Below, in pieces: positions 29,104 to 38,176 of a DNA stretch of 64,000 nt. The first letter of the stretch is position 1. Each line of letters begins with the position of its first letter. Below the pieces are notes generated by a model. It made no database searches. It saw only the letters and a program-made list of their open reading frames with translations, and was not told where the DNA came from. Made by a program: the position numbers and the translations under genes. Source of the stretch: Microbacterium pumilum (GTDB lineage: Bacteria > Actinomycetota > Actinomycetes > Actinomycetales > Microbacteriaceae); assembly GCF_039530225.1 (NCBI RefSeq), contig NZ_BAAAOH010000001.1, forward strand, positions 2,976,001 to 3,040,000, in the 5' to 3' direction.

Positions 29104-29109
29104 AAGATA
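29104..29109 (-). promoter_or_regulatory. -10 hexamer TATCTT for the ArsR-like operon
   Basis: TATCTT on the minus strand ends 6 bases before ATG 29097. The GGAGGC between them could also serve as a ribosome binding site, so leaderless and leadered readings are both possible. Confidence 0.45.
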
Positions 29110-29113
29110 GCCA

Positions 29114-29162
29114 TGCAAAGGTTTCTTTGCAAGCTTTTCTTTGCAATATATATTTTGCAAAG
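29114..29162. promoter_or_regulatory. Paired TTGCAAAG inverted repeats (operator)
   Basis: An AT-rich island in GC-rich DNA. The first repeat is TGCAAAG-GTTT-CTTTGCA (29114-29131). The second is CTTTGCAA-TATATATT-TTGCAAAG (29139-29162), with perfect 8-bp arms. All four half-sites share TTGCAAAG. They lie between the divergent regulator and M3 peptidase genes and fit binding of two repressor dimers. Confidence 0.8.
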
Positions 29163-29190
29163 GTTTCTCGGGATGATCGAAGCCTCGCAC

Positions 29191-29196
29191 TAAGCT
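29191..29196 (+). promoter_or_regulatory. -10 hexamer TAAGCT, leaderless M3 peptidase gene
   Basis: TAAGCT ends 6 bases before ATG 29203. The second operator repeat ends 28 bases upstream, close to where a -35 would fall. Confidence 0.5.
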
Positions 29197-29202
29197 GACG
29201 GG

Positions 29203-31254
29203 ATGTCGACCGAGAATCCGCTCCTGTCCCCCTCGACGCTCCCATACGGGCTGCCCGACTATTCGGCCATCCGTCCTGAGCACTATCTCCCCGCTTTCGA
29301 AGCCGCCTTCGCGGCACACAAGCGCGAGGTGGATGCGATCACCTTCGTCCGCTCCATGCCCACCTTCGGGAACACCCTGGTGCGGCTGGAGGAGTCGGGA
29401 AAGCTCCTCGGCGACGTGTCACGTGCGTTCTACACGGTGTCATCGGCCGACGCGACACCCGAGATCCAGGAGATCGAAGAGACCCTCGCGCCCCTGATGT
29501 CGGCACACCAGGACTCGATCCAGCTCAATTCGCAGCTGTTCTGGCGCATCAAGACTGTTCACGAGCAGCTCGACGACCTGCAGCTCGAACCAGAGCAGCG
29601 GTATCTCGTCGAGCGCCACTTCCGCGAGATGTCCCAGGCGGGCGCTGGGCTGGATGACGAGGCGAAGCAGACGCTCACCGCCCTCAACCAGCGCCTCTCG
29701 ACGCTGACCACCACATTCGAGAAGAACCTCCTGAACGACACGAATGACCTCGCCGTCGTCTTCGACGACGACGCGGAGCTCGACGGACTCACCGAGGGCG
29801 AGCTGTCCGCGGCCGCCCAAGCTGCGGTCGATCGCGACCTCGCCGGCAAGTGGGTCGTGACCCTCACGCTCTTCACCGGACATCCGTATCTCTCCTCACT
29901 GACGAACCGCACGAGTCGCAAGCGGATCATCGACGCCTCCCGCTCACGTGGGTCACGAGGCAACGCCAACGACAATCGCGACGTGCTCCGCGAGATCGTG
30001 CGGCTGCGCGCCGAGCGCGCCGCCCTGCTCGGCTACGAGTCCCACGCGGCGTACGTCACGTCAGACGAGACGGCCGGCTCTCCCGAGGCGGTGCACGATC
30101 TGCTGCGCCGACTCGCGGTGCCCGCCGCGGCGAATGCGCTCCGAGAGCAGGCGGCGCTGCAGCGCATCATCGATGCCGAAGCCGAGCCGTTCCCACTCGA
30201 GGCGCATGACTGGGCGTTCTACACCGAGAAGGTGCGGGCGGCCGAGTACGACCTCGACCGCAGCGCACTGCGTCCGTGGTTCGAAGCCGAGCGCGTGCTG
30301 AAAGACGGCGTGTTCCAGGCCGCGACCAGCCTCTACGGCATCACCTTCACCGAGCGCAGCGATCTGTCGGCGTACCACCCCGACGCGCGAGTCTTCGAGA
30401 TCCGCAACGCGGACGGAAGCGAGGTCGGACTGTTCGTCCTCGACCTCTTCACCCGAGACACGAAGCGCGGCGGTGCGTGGATGAACTCGATCGTGTCGCA
30501 ATCGCGGCTGCGCGGCACCAAGCCCGTCGTCGTCAACAACCTCAATGTGCCCAAGCCCGCACCGGGCATGCCGGCGCTGCTCACGCTCGATGAGGTCACC
30601 ACGTTGTTCCACGAGTTCGGCCATGCGCTTCACGGCCTCTTCGCGACGGTGACTTATCCTCATTTCGCAGGAACGAACGTCTTCCGCGACTTCGTGGAGT
30701 TCCCGAGCCAGGTCAACGAGATGTGGATCTACTGGCCCGAGATCCTCGCGTCGTACGCGCGGCACGTCGAGACCGGCGAGCCGCTGCCGGGCGAGGTCGT
30801 CGAGAAGCTCCACGCGTCCGAGGCCTTCAACCAGGGCTTCGCCACCAGCGAGTATCTCGCGGCGAGCTGGCTGGACCAGGCCTGGCATTCCCTCACCGCC
30901 GAACAGGCGGCAGCCGACATCGATGTCGCAGAGTTCGAGGCCGGCGCCCTCGCCGACATCGGACTCGACAACCCCGTGGTGCCCACACGGTACTCGTCGA
31001 CGTACTTCGCACACGTCTTCTCGGGTGGCTACAGCGCCGGCTACTACTCGTACATCTGGAGCGAGGTGCTCGACGCCGACACGGTCCAGTGGTTCCACGA
31101 GAACGACGGACTGACGCGCGCCAACGGCGACCGCTTCCGCGATCGACTGCTGGGAGTCGGCGGTTCGAAGGACCCGCTCGAGGCCTACCGTGACTTCCGT
31201 GGCCGGGATGCCGACATCCAGCCTCTGCTCGAACGCCGAGGCCTCACGGCCTGA
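29203..31254 (+). CDS. M3 family metallopeptidase (peptidyl-dipeptidase Dcp-like)
   Basis: A 683-residue cytosolic zinc oligopeptidase. The HExxH motif is H470-EFGH474 in TTLFHEFGHALHGLF, followed by the third-ligand region DFVEFPSQVNEMW. The N-terminus LPYGLPDYSAIRPEHYLPAFEAA and the absence of a signal peptide fit Dcp/oligopeptidase A rather than a secreted enzyme. It degrades short peptides left by proteases. It is transcribed away from the ArsR-like regulator across a shared operator region. Length is normal for the family. Confidence 0.95.
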   Translation: MSTENPLLSPSTLPYGLPDYSAIRPEHYLPAFEAAFAAHKREVDAITFVRSMPTFGNTLVRLEESGKLLGDVSRAFYTVSSADATPEIQEIEETLAPLMSAHQDSIQLNSQLFWRIKTVHEQLDDLQLEPEQRYLVERHFREMSQAGAGLDDEAKQTLTALNQRLSTLTTTFEKNLLNDTNDLAVVFDDDAELDGLTEGELSAAAQAAVDRDLAGKWVVTLTLFTGHPYLSSLTNRTSRKRIIDASRSRGSRGNANDNRDVLREIVRLRAERAALLGYESHAAYVTSDETAGSPEAVHDLLRRLAVPAAANALREQAALQRIIDAEAEPFPLEAHDWAFYTEKVRAAEYDLDRSALRPWFEAERVLKDGVFQAATSLYGITFTERSDLSAYHPDARVFEIRNADGSEVGLFVLDLFTRDTKRGGAWMNSIVSQSRLRGTKPVVVNNLNVPKPAPGMPALLTLDEVTTLFHEFGHALHGLFATVTYPHFAGTNVFRDFVEFPSQVNEMWIYWPEILASYARHVETGEPLPGEVVEKLHASEAFNQGFATSEYLAASWLDQAWHSLTAEQAAADIDVAEFEAGALADIGLDNPVVPTRYSSTYFAHVFSGGYSAGYYSYIWSEVLDADTVQWFHENDGLTRANGDRFRDRLLGVGGSKDPLEAYRDFRGRDADIQPLLERRGLTA

Positions 31255-31310
31255 GATCGCCCGCTGGCCGAGATGGGCGCGACGCGATCGCGCTCAGTTC
31301 GGCAGCGAGG

Positions 31311-31481
31311 TCATCGGGCCGTGACCACATCGGCCAGTGCCCCGTGAAATCCGTCGACGACGAACCCGTCGTCTCGGAGCGGCTCGGCGACGGCATCCCA
31401 CGCCCAGCCGCCCCGACAGAAGCCCGGAACGGCGATGAACGTCGTCGTGCTGGTCGGGGGTCTCTCCTCGAGTTCGATCAC
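31311..31481 (-). pseudogene. Truncated alpha/beta hydrolase fragment
   Basis: A 56-residue frame with GTG 31481 overlapping the epoxide hydrolase stop as GTGA. TTTFIAVPGFCRGGWAWDAV is the typical first strand and oxyanion turn of small alpha/beta hydrolases. After HGALADVVTAR the frame stops, far short of the catalytic serine. No continuation with a GxSxG motif is seen in any frame before the M3 gene ends. It is most likely a decayed remnant. Confidence 0.5.
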
Positions 31482-32593
31482 AGTGCACCTACCTCTCGTG
31501 CGAATGCCCGCGCTCGGTCCGCCATCGCCGCCGGAACCTCGGCGACCGCGAAGTGCCCGCCCTCGTCGAGGCGCTCGAAAGTGCGCAGGTCGCGGTAGAA
31601 CGCGCGGGCCAGGGACTCGGGGTAGTCCCCCTCGTGGCGTTGGATGTAGACAGCCGCGGGGACGTCGACGGGCGGAATCGAGTCGGGCTGATCGGCGCCC
31701 TCGTAGTACGGGCGGAACGAGGTCGCGATGCTTTCGGAGACCCAGTAGATCGTCGCCTCTGTCAGGATCCGCTCCCGCGAGATGCGACGCTCGACTGCCC
31801 GTGGGTCGCCGGGCGGGGTATCGCTCCATTCGACGAGCTTCTCGGTGATCCACGCCAGAAGCCCAGCGGGTGAGTCGTTGAGCGCGGCGGCCAAGGTGTC
31901 CGGTCGGGTCGCCTGCACATGGCCATACGCGCCGGCGCTGCCATGATCGGCGGACAGGCGTTCGAAGAACGCGACCTCATCGGGCGCGGTGAGCGTCTTG
32001 CGCTCCTCGCCGCTGGGGAAGTGGGAGTGCGTGACGAGGATGCCGAGCACTTGAGCGGGATGCTGCGACGCGATCAGATCGTTCACGTTGGCCGACACAT
32101 CCTCACCGTAGGTGAGGTACCTCTCGTAGCCGAGCACCTCGGTCATCAACGCGTGCACCGTATCGGCCAGCCGCTGCTCGGTCATGAGCCCGTCGGCATA
32201 CGCCGTCGAGAACGCGAAGCCGGGGAAGCTCGGCACAACCACGTGGAAGTCGGGCAGCAGGTCGGCGAAGTCGAGCTGAAGCGCGAAGGTGTGCGGCCAG
32301 CCGTGCATCACCACCAGCGCGGGAGCGTCGTCCCGCTGGGATCTCAGGTGGACGAAGTGGATGGTCGCATCGCCGACGTCGGCTGTGAACTGCGGATGCC
32401 GGTTGAGCCATGCCTCCCGAGAGCGCCAGTCGAACACGCGCCATGCGTCGACGAGCTCCGCGAGATAACCCGAGGTCATTCCCGACGGCGATCGGTGCGG
32501 CGAGTCCGGCAGGAGGCGAGCGCGGTCGAGCCTGTCGTTCAGATCGACGATCTGCTCGTCGGAGACGCGGACCGCGAATGGGGTGACAGCCAT
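31478..32593 (-). CDS. Epoxide hydrolase-like alpha/beta hydrolase
   Basis: A 371-residue protein. The N-terminal EHN domain (about 1-110) is followed by an alpha/beta hydrolase domain with the oxyanion-hole motif VVMHGWPHTF and the nucleophile elbow TYGEDVSANVNDL, where epoxide hydrolases normally show GGDWG. The aspartate is kept but the neighbours differ. EGDYPESLARAF and DEGGHFAVAEVPA hold the candidate acid and the catalytic histidine. The substrate is unknown. A leaderless-type -10 precedes ATG 32593. It is the first gene of a short minus-strand unit ending in the hydrolase remnant. Confidence 0.9.
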   Translation of the reverse strand: MAVTPFAVRVSDEQIVDLNDRLDRARLLPDSPHRSPSGMTSGYLAELVDAWRVFDWRSREAWLNRHPQFTADVGDATIHFVHLRSQRDDAPALVVMHGWPHTFALQLDFADLLPDFHVVVPSFPGFAFSTAYADGLMTEQRLADTVHALMTEVLGYERYLTYGEDVSANVNDLIASQHPAQVLGILVTHSHFPSGEERKTLTAPDEVAFFERLSADHGSAGAYGHVQATRPDTLAAALNDSPAGLLAWITEKLVEWSDTPPGDPRAVERRISRERILTEATIYWVSESIATSFRPYYEGADQPDSIPPVDVPAAVYIQRHEGDYPESLARAFYRDLRTFERLDEGGHFAVAEVPAAMADRARAFAREVGAL

Positions 32594-32599
32594 CCCCCG

Positions 32600-32605
32600 A
32601 CGCTA
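32600..32605 (-). promoter_or_regulatory. -10 hexamer TAGCGT, leaderless epoxide hydrolase gene
   Basis: TAGCGT on the minus strand ends 6 bases before ATG 32593 in the gap after clpX. Confidence 0.45.
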
Positions 32606-32639
32606 CGGCGGGGGTCGGACATTACGGCGCGAGGCAGAG

Positions 32640-33908
32640 TCAGGCGCTCTTGCGCTTCTCCCGGAGGACGAAGGTCGCGGGTGCCCCCTCGTCGACGGCA
32701 GCGCGGGTCACGATGACCTTGTCGACGTCATCCGTGGAGGGGATCTCGAACATGATCGGACCGAGAACGTCTTCGAGGATCGCGCGCAGTCCTCGTGCGC
32801 CGGTCTTGCGCTCGACAGCGAGGTCGGCGATCGCACCGAGTGCTTCGGCGTCGAACTCGAGCGAGACGCCATCGAGCTCGAACATACGCTGATACTGCTT
32901 GACCAGTGCGTTCTTCGGCTCGGTGAGGATCTCCATCAGGGCGTCCCGATCGAGTGGCGATACCGATGCGACCACGGGCAGGCGGCCGATGAACTCGGGG
33001 ATGAGGCCGAATTTGTGGAGGTCTTCCGGACGCACCTCGCTGAAGAGGCTCAGGTCGTCGCCCTTGTTGTGAAGCGGGGCGCCGAATCCGATGCCGTGCT
33101 TGCCGACGCGCGACGAGATGATGTCTTCCAGCCCGGCGAACGCCCCGGCCACGATGAACAGCACGTTCGTCGTGTCGATCTGGATGAATTCCTGGTGGGG
33201 ATGCTTGCGGCCACCCTGCGGCGGAACGGAGGCGATGGTGCCCTCGAGGATCTTGAGCAGTGCCTGCTGGACGCCCTCGCCCGAGACATCGCGGGTGATC
33301 GAGGGGTTCTCGGCCTTGCGCGCGATCTTGTCGACCTCGTCGATGTAGATGATGCCGGTCTCGGCGCGCTTGGTGTCGAAGTCGGCAGCCTGCAGAAGCT
33401 TGAGGAGGATGTTCTCGACATCCTCGCCGACGTAGCCGGCCTCCGTGAGAGCGGTCGCGTCGGCGACGGCGAACGGCACGTTGAGACGCTTCGCAAGAGT
33501 CTGCGCGAGGTAGGTTTTGCCGCAGCCGGTCGGACCCAGGAGCAGGATGTTGCTCTTGGCGATCTCGACCTCGTCGGCGCGCTGCTCGGCGGACTGGATG
33601 GTGCCGTGCGCACGCACCCGCTTGTAGTGGTTGTAGACGGCGACCGACAGCGCGCGCTTCGCGGCGTGCTGGCCGACCACATACTCCTCGAGGAATCCGA
33701 AGATCTCGCGCGGCTTGGGCAGGTCGAAGTCGGTGACGACGCCTGACGCGGATTCGGCCATGCGCTCTTCGATGATCTCGTTGCACAGCTCGACGCATTC
33801 ATCGCAGATGTAGACGCCGGGGCCGGCGATGAGCTGCTGCACCTGCTTCTGGCTCTTGCCGCAGAAGGAGCACTTGAACAAGTCGGCGCTCTCACCGATA
33901 CGTGCCAT
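32640..33908 (-). CDS. clpX: ATP-dependent Clp protease ATP-binding subunit ClpX
   Basis: A 422-residue AAA+ unfoldase that feeds ClpP. The N-terminal zinc-binding domain shows [10 protein letters not shown] and [12 protein letters not shown]. Walker A is GPTGCGKT and Walker B is [11 protein letters not shown]. The IGF-type loop ([10 protein letters not shown]) for ClpP docking is present. Length and spacing are normal. A GGAGGAG ribosome binding site precedes ATG 33908. It lies downstream of clpP1-clpP2 on the same strand, separated by a terminator-like hairpin, so it probably has its own promoter as well. Confidence 0.98.
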   Translation of the reverse strand: MARIGESADLFKCSFCGKSQKQVQQLIAGPGVYICDECVELCNEIIEERMAESASGVVTDFDLPKPREIFGFLEEYVVGQHAAKRALSVAVYNHYKRVRAHGTIQSAEQRADEVEIAKSNILLLGPTGCGKTYLAQTLAKRLNVPFAVADATALTEAGYVGEDVENILLKLLQAADFDTKRAETGIIYIDEVDKIARKAENPSITRDVSGEGVQQALLKILEGTIASVPPQGGRKHPHQEFIQIDTTNVLFIVAGAFAGLEDIISSRVGKHGIGFGAPLHNKGDDLSLFSEVRPEDLHKFGLIPEFIGRLPVVASVSPLDRDALMEILTEPKNALVKQYQRMFELDGVSLEFDAEALGAIADLAVERKTGARGLRAILEDVLGPIMFEIPSTDDVDKVIVTRAAVDEGAPATFVLREKRKSA

Positions 33909-34119
33909 GAGCTCCTCCTCATCAGGTCGGGGGCTGCCCCCCGGCTGACATCGAGCCTAACCGCTGGCGGCGACAGGCGGTGGGATTGCGACGCGCATGT
34001 GGAGGACGAGTCGTCCGCTCAGAGCGGAACGGTCGTGCCGCCGCCGCCGCAGACGCCTTTCGGCACGACGAAGCCCCGCCGCCCGAGGATCGAGCGGCGG
34101 GGCTGAGGGTCGGACGGAC
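33909..34119 (-). other. clpP2-clpX intergenic region with terminator
   Basis: 211 bases without a gene. It contains the clpP2 terminator (34072-34104) and, on the minus strand, TAGGCT at 33954-33959, a candidate clpX -10 with a leader of about 45 bases. Confidence 0.5.
34072..34104 (-). terminator. Terminator hairpin after clpP2
   Basis: An 11-bp perfect stem AGCCCCGCCGC / GCGGCGGGGCT with an 11-base loop, starting 16 bases after the clpP2 stop on the minus strand. No long T-run follows. Confidence 0.8.
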
Positions 34120-34791
34120 CTACTTCGTCAACGCGGCCGGGACGCGCTTGCGGGTGGTGAGCACCTGGTCGATGAGGCCGTAGTCCAGCGCCTCGACACC
34201 CGAGAGGATCTTGTCGCGGTCGATGTCGCGGTTGACCTCCTCCTGAGTCCGCTTCGAGTGCTTGGCCAGCGTCTCCTCCAGCCAGGTGCGCATCCGGAGG
34301 ATCTCGGCGGCCTGGATCTCGATGTCGGAGGCCTGACCGTGGCCAGCCTCGCCCATCGCCGGCTGGTGGATGAGGATCCGGGCGTTGGGCAGCGCGAGCC
34401 TCTTGCCCGGCGCGCCGGCCGCCAATAGCACCGCTGCCGCGGAGGCGGCCTGCCCGAGCACCACGGTCTGGATGCTCGGCGACACGTACTGCATGGTGTC
34501 GTAGATCGCCGTCATCGCCGTGAACGAGCCACCGGGCGAGTTGATGTACATGATGATGTCGCGGTCGGGATCCTGGCTCTCGAGCACCAGAAGCTGCGCC
34601 ATGACGTCGTCAGCAGACGCATCGTCGACCTGCACGCCGAGGAAGATGACGCGATCCTCGAAGAGCTTGTTGTAGGGATCCTGGCGCTTGTAGCCGTAGG
34701 CCGTGCGCTCCTCGAACTGCGGCAGGATGTACCGGCTGTTCGGGACCTGCAGGCCTTGCGGAACGGGGGTGCCGAAGGTGGGGGTGTTCAT
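34120..34791 (-). CDS. clpP2: ATP-dependent Clp protease proteolytic subunit ClpP2
   Basis: A 223-residue serine protease subunit. The catalytic serine is S117 (GQAASAAAVL) and the histidine H142 (ARILIHQPAMG). Actinobacteria form a mixed ClpP1-ClpP2 tetradecamer, and the ClpP2 ring docks ClpX and ClpC (family knowledge). The N-terminal 30 residues (VPNSRYILPQFEERTAYGYK) are typical of ClpP2. ATG 34791 was chosen over longer in-frame starts because it has an AGAGAGAA ribosome binding site and begins just before conserved sequence. It follows clpP1 by 28 bases. Confidence 0.96.
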   Translation of the reverse strand: MNTPTFGTPVPQGLQVPNSRYILPQFEERTAYGYKRQDPYNKLFEDRVIFLGVQVDDASADDVMAQLLVLESQDPDRDIIMYINSPGGSFTAMTAIYDTMQYVSPSIQTVVLGQAASAAAVLLAAGAPGKRLALPNARILIHQPAMGEAGHGQASDIEIQAAEILRMRTWLEETLAKHSKRTQEEVNRDIDRDKILSGVEALDYGLIDQVLTTRKRVPAALTK

Positions 34792-34819
34792 ATCGGGTTC
34801 TCTCTCTTCGCCTTCGGAC

Positions 34820-35404
34820 TCAGCTCGCGGTTCCGCCGCCGCCGACGACATCGCTGAGGTGCGCGCGGATGTGGTCGACGAAGCCGTACTCGAGCGCCTC
34901 TTCGGCGCCGAACCAGCGGTCGCGGTCACCGTCTGCGTTGATCTGCTCCACGGTCTTGCCCGTCTGGGCTGCGGTGATCTCGGCGAGACGGCGCTTCATG
35001 TCGAGGATGAGCTGCGCCTGGGTCTGGATGTCGCTCGCGGTACCGCCGAAGCCGCCGTGCGGCTGGTGCAGCAGCACCCGGGCGTTCGGGGTGATGTAGC
35101 GCTTGCCCTTCGTGCCGCTGGTCAGCAGCAGCTGACCCATCGATGCGGCCATGCCGATGCCGACCGTCACGATGTCGTTGGGCACGAACTGCATCGTGTC
35201 GTAGATCGCCATACCCGCGGTGATGGAGCCACCGGGTGAGTTGACGTAGAGGTAGATGTCCTTCTCCGGATCCTCGGCGGCGAGCAGCAGGATCTTCGCG
35301 CAGATCTCGTTCGCGTTGTCATCGCGCACCTCCGACCCCAGCCAGATGATGCGGTCTCGCAGCAGCCTGTCGAAGACGCTTGTCGCGACAAGTGGTTCGG
35401 CCAT
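34820..35404 (-). CDS. clpP1: ATP-dependent Clp protease proteolytic subunit ClpP1
   Basis: A 194-residue ClpP. The catalytic residues are S88 ([10 protein letters not shown]) and H113 ([10 protein letters not shown]), with the aspartate in the following helix. Length is normal with a short propeptide. ATG 35404 follows a CAGGAG ribosome binding site. It is the first gene of the clpP1-clpP2 pair. The mixed protease is usually essential in actinobacteria and degrades SsrA-tagged and misfolded proteins. Confidence 0.97.
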   Translation of the reverse strand: MAEPLVATSVFDRLLRDRIIWLGSEVRDDNANEICAKILLLAAEDPEKDIYLYVNSPGGSITAGMAIYDTMQFVPNDIVTVGIGMAASMGQLLLTSGTKGKRYITPNARVLLHQPHGGFGGTASDIQTQAQLILDMKRRLAEITAAQTGKTVEQINADGDRDRWFGAEEALEYGFVDHIRAHLSDVVGGGGTAS

Positions 35405-35498
35405 GTGTGTAACTCCTGATTCCGTGGTCGTCGCATTGAATCTACCGGCGCGCCCGGGGCGACCCGCCCGTGTTCGCCCTGGGCAGAGAGACCGGCGA

Positions 35499-35987
35499 TC
35501 AGTCCCGCTCGCCGACGAGCTCGTCGGCGTACCCCGTCACCGAGCGGGTGTACCGCGGCAGATGCGGCGCGAGCGCCGTGAGAGCGACGGACGCCGCGGC
35601 CACCGCGTCGCCGGTCGACACGAGCGCCAGCGCATAGAACGCGGCCGCGGCGTCGTGCAGCGGTGCGTCGGGTCCGCGGTCGAACTCGACGCGCAGCATC
35701 CAGAGTGCCTCGTCGGTGCGTCCAAGATTGCGCAGAGTGCTCGCGAGCTGGATCACCGCCCTGGTGCGGTACTCGTCGTCGAGCCCGGCCTCGAGGGCCT
35801 GGCGGTAGAGCGGCTCGGCCTCCGTCTCGATGCCGGCCGAGTCCCTTGCTCCGGCGCGCTCGAACAGCGCTCGTGCGTCGAGCTCGTCGCGCTCGGCCGC
35901 CAGCGCGTCGATGTGCGCGATGCGCTCCTGGTCGCTCAGCGATTCGTCTTCCCAGACCGCCTCGACCCGTTCGTCCCACGTCGGCAT
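35499..35987 (-). CDS. Tetratricopeptide repeat protein
   Basis: A 162-residue helical protein. [20 protein letters not shown] begins it, then TPR-like helices: [36 protein letters not shown] and [16 protein letters not shown]. Such small TPR proteins, possibly chaperone- or protease-linked adaptors, are common in actinobacteria. It lies between clpP1 and tig, so a role in protein quality control is possible but not shown. ATG 35987 has a GAGGAGG ribosome binding site; the tig terminator lies directly upstream. Confidence 0.85.
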   Translation of the reverse strand: MPTWDERVEAVWEDESLSDQERIAHIDALAAERDELDARALFERAGARDSAGIETEAEPLYRQALEAGLDDEYRTRAVIQLASTLRNLGRTDEALWMLRVEFDRGPDAPLHDAAAAFYALALVSTGDAVAAASVALTALAPHLPRYTRSVTGYADELVGERD

Positions 35988-36007
35988 TGATCCTCCTCAG
36001 ACAGACG

Positions 36008-36041
36008 AGGGGGCGGATGCCGCAGCATCCACCCCCTCGTT
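36008..36041 (-). terminator. Terminator hairpin after tig
   Basis: The arms CGAGGGGG-CGGATGC and GCATCC-ACCCCCTCG pair almost fully over about 14 bp, 16 bases after the tig stop on the minus strand, and separate tig from the TPR gene. Confidence 0.8.
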
Positions 36042-36056
36042 CAGTGACGGTGATTC

Positions 36057-37502
36057 CTACTCGGAGTCCGCAGACTTCTTCTTGCTCGAAGCGCGCGGCT
36101 TCTTGGCGGGCTTCTCTTCGGCTTGCACGGTCTCTTCGGCCTCGATGATCGCGTCAGCCTCGGCCGCGGCATCCGCGATCTCTTCGGCCTCTTCGATGAC
36201 CTCTTCCTCAGCCTCGTCCTCATCCTCGACGGCGACGAAGCCGGTGAGGTCGACGGGGTTGCCGTTCGTGTCGACGACGGTGACCTTGCCGAGGGCGACC
36301 GCGAGTGCCTTGTTGCGCGCGACCTCGCCGACGATGGCGGGAAGCTGGTTGTTCTCCTGCAGGGTGTTGACGAAGTCCTGCGGCGCCATGCCGTACTGCG
36401 ACGCGGACTGCACCAGGTACTGCGTGAGCTCGTCCTGCGAGACCGAGACGTTCACGTTCTCGGCGATCGCGTCGAGCAGCATCTGGGTCTTGAACTGCTT
36501 CTCGCTGGCCTCGGCGACCTCGGCGCGGTGGACATCGTCTTCGAGACGGCCTTCGCCCTCGAGGTGGGTGTGCACCTCATCCTCGATCAGCTGCGGCGGC
36601 ACCGGGATGTCGACCTGCTCGAGCAGCTGCTCGATGAGCTTGTCGCGCGCGGCAGATCCCTGGGTGAACACGGACTGCTGGCCGACGCGCTCCTGCAGGC
36701 TGTCGCGGAGCTCGGCGATCGTGTCGAACTCGCTCGCGATCTGGGCGAAGTCGTCATCGGCCTCCGGAAGCTCGCGCTCCTTCACGGCCTTGACGGTCAC
36801 GGCGACCTCGGCCTCTTCGCCGGCGTGGTCGCCGCCGACGAGCGTCGAGCGGAACGTGGTCTCCTCACCGGCGGTGAGCGAGTCGATCGCCTCGTCGATG
36901 CCCTCGAGCAGCTCGCCCGAGCCGACCTCGTACGAGACGCCCTCGGCGCGGTCGATCTCAGCGCCGTCGATCGTCGCGACGAGGTCGAGCTCGACGAAGT
37001 CACCGGTCGTCGCCGGACGGTCGACGGTCACGAGCGTGCCGAAGCGCGCGCGCAGGCGGTCGAGCTCCTCGTCGATCGCGGCGTCGTCGATCTCGACCGC
37101 GTCGATCTCCACGGTCGTGCCTTCGAGAGCCGGAAGCTCGAACTCGGGACGCACGTCGACCTCGACCTCGACGAGTAGGTCGCCCGAGAAGTCCTTCTCG
37201 TTCGGCCATTCGACGACATCCGCGCTGGGACGACCGAGCACCCGCAGCTCGTTGGCCTCGACGGCCTGGCGGTAGAACGTGTCGAGTCCCTCGCTGACGG
37301 CGTGCTCGAGGACGGCGCCGCGCCCGACCCGCTGGTCGATGATGGGGGCCGGAACCTTGCCCTTGCGGAATCCGGGGATCTGCACGTCCTGCGCGATGTG
37401 CTCGTATGCGTGAGCGATGCTCGGCTTGAGCTCGTCGGGCGAAACCGTGATGTGCAGCTTCACCCGGGTCGGCGTGAGCTTCTCGACGGTGCTGTTGACC
37501 AT
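36057..37502 (-). CDS. tig: Trigger factor chaperone
   Basis: A 481-residue ribosome-bound chaperone. The N-terminal ribosome-binding domain contains [20 protein letters not shown], a clear version of the GFRxGxxP signature. The FKBP-type prolyl isomerase domain lies at about 150-235 ([20 protein letters not shown]) and the C-terminal arm domain follows. The last 50 residues are acidic then lysine-rich ([20 protein letters not shown]), a common actinobacterial tail. ATG 37502 has a CGAGGAGAA ribosome binding site; an upstream in-frame extension crosses tRNA-Pro and is rejected. Confidence 0.97.
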   Translation of the reverse strand: MVNSTVEKLTPTRVKLHITVSPDELKPSIAHAYEHIAQDVQIPGFRKGKVPAPIIDQRVGRGAVLEHAVSEGLDTFYRQAVEANELRVLGRPSADVVEWPNEKDFSGDLLVEVEVDVRPEFELPALEGTTVEIDAVEIDDAAIDEELDRLRARFGTLVTVDRPATTGDFVELDLVATIDGAEIDRAEGVSYEVGSGELLEGIDEAIDSLTAGEETTFRSTLVGGDHAGEEAEVAVTVKAVKERELPEADDDFAQIASEFDTIAELRDSLQERVGQQSVFTQGSAARDKLIEQLLEQVDIPVPPQLIEDEVHTHLEGEGRLEDDVHRAEVAEASEKQFKTQMLLDAIAENVNVSVSQDELTQYLVQSASQYGMAPQDFVNTLQENNQLPAIVGEVARNKALAVALGKVTVVDTNGNPVDLTGFVAVEDEDEAEEEVIEEAEEIADAAAEADAIIEAEETVQAEEKPAKKPRASSKKKSADSE

Positions 37503-37587
37503 GCCTGTTCGTTCTCCTCGTGATCGACCGCGCGGCCGCGCGGCAGCTGAAGTCTGGGTCTGGATGTCGTGGGGATGGGCCGTGACG

Positions 37588-37661
37588 TCGGGGCGACAGG
37601 ATTTGAACCTGCGGCCTCCCGCTCCCAAAGCGGGCGCTCTACCAAGCTGAGCTACGCCCCG
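37588..37661 (-). tRNA. tRNA-Pro (anticodon TGG)
   Basis: On the minus strand: acceptor CGGGGCG with CGCCCCG, D arm TAGCTCAGCTTGGTAGAGC, anticodon stem CCCGC/GCGGG with loop TTTGGGA giving TGG (proline), T arm GCAGGTTCAAATCCTGT, and discriminator A. No CCA is encoded, unlike the other two tRNAs here. 74 nt. Confidence 0.95.
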
Positions 37662-37896
37662 GGCGGGTGCGCACGCATGTGCGTGCTGATCGGCCCAAAG
37701 CAGTCTAGCCGACGCGCTCGAACTCCTCCGCCGTCGCGTGTTCGCTCGCCACATCAGGCGATTCGGCCGATTCAGGAGGGTTTCTGCGGCGATCGTCCTG
37801 AATTCGCTGATTCGCCTGATCTCGTCGACGGCGGGCGGGTGACGGGGGCGGACGTGAAGGTCCAGTAGACTGTCGGATGCCGCGGCTCGCCGCTGC

Positions 37897-37970
37897 GGGG
37901 ATGTAGCTCAATGGTAGAGCCTCAGTCTTCCAAACTGATGGTGCGGGTTCGATTCCCGTCATCCCCTCCA
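37897..37970 (+). tRNA. tRNA-Gly (anticodon TCC)
   Basis: On the plus strand: acceptor GGGGATG with CATCCCC, D arm GTAGCTCAATGGTAGAGC, anticodon stem TCAGT/ACTGA with loop CTTCCAA giving TCC (glycine), T arm GCGGGTTCGATTCCCGT, discriminator T and an encoded CCA at 37968-37970. TAGACT at 37866-37871 upstream is a plausible -10. Confidence 0.95.
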
Positions 37971-38024
37971 CGCATGTTCCCCGCGCCCGGCCGCCCCGCC
38001 GCCGGCCCCCGCCGCCGGCCCCGC

Positions 38025-38088
38025 GCGGTTACGGACGCGACACGCCGTCGCCCGTCCACGCGAGACGGCGTGTCGCGTCCGTAACCGC
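38025..38088. repeat. Perfect 25-bp inverted repeat
   Basis: Left arm 38025-38049 begins GCGGTTACGGACGCGACACG. Right arm 38064-38088 is its exact reverse complement. A 14-base loop separates them. The 45 bases upstream are almost pure G and C. It lies downstream of tRNA-Gly and upstream of an alpha/beta hydrolase gene. It could be a terminator for the tRNA, or a REP-like or small mobile hairpin; a stem this long with no T-run is unusual for a plain terminator. Confidence 0.85.
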
Positions 38089-38176
38089 AAAAGGTTGCGG
38101 GCGACTCATCCGCATCGGGTGATGGCGGTAGCTCCGCTCACGCGCCAGGATTACGCTCAGGACGGGGGGTAGAAGA

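Noticed and set aside
31294..31488. Alternative 64-codon frame in the alpha/beta hydrolase remnant
   Set aside because: Arg-rich shadow frame; the hydrolase-like residues are in the neighbouring frame starting at GTG 31481.
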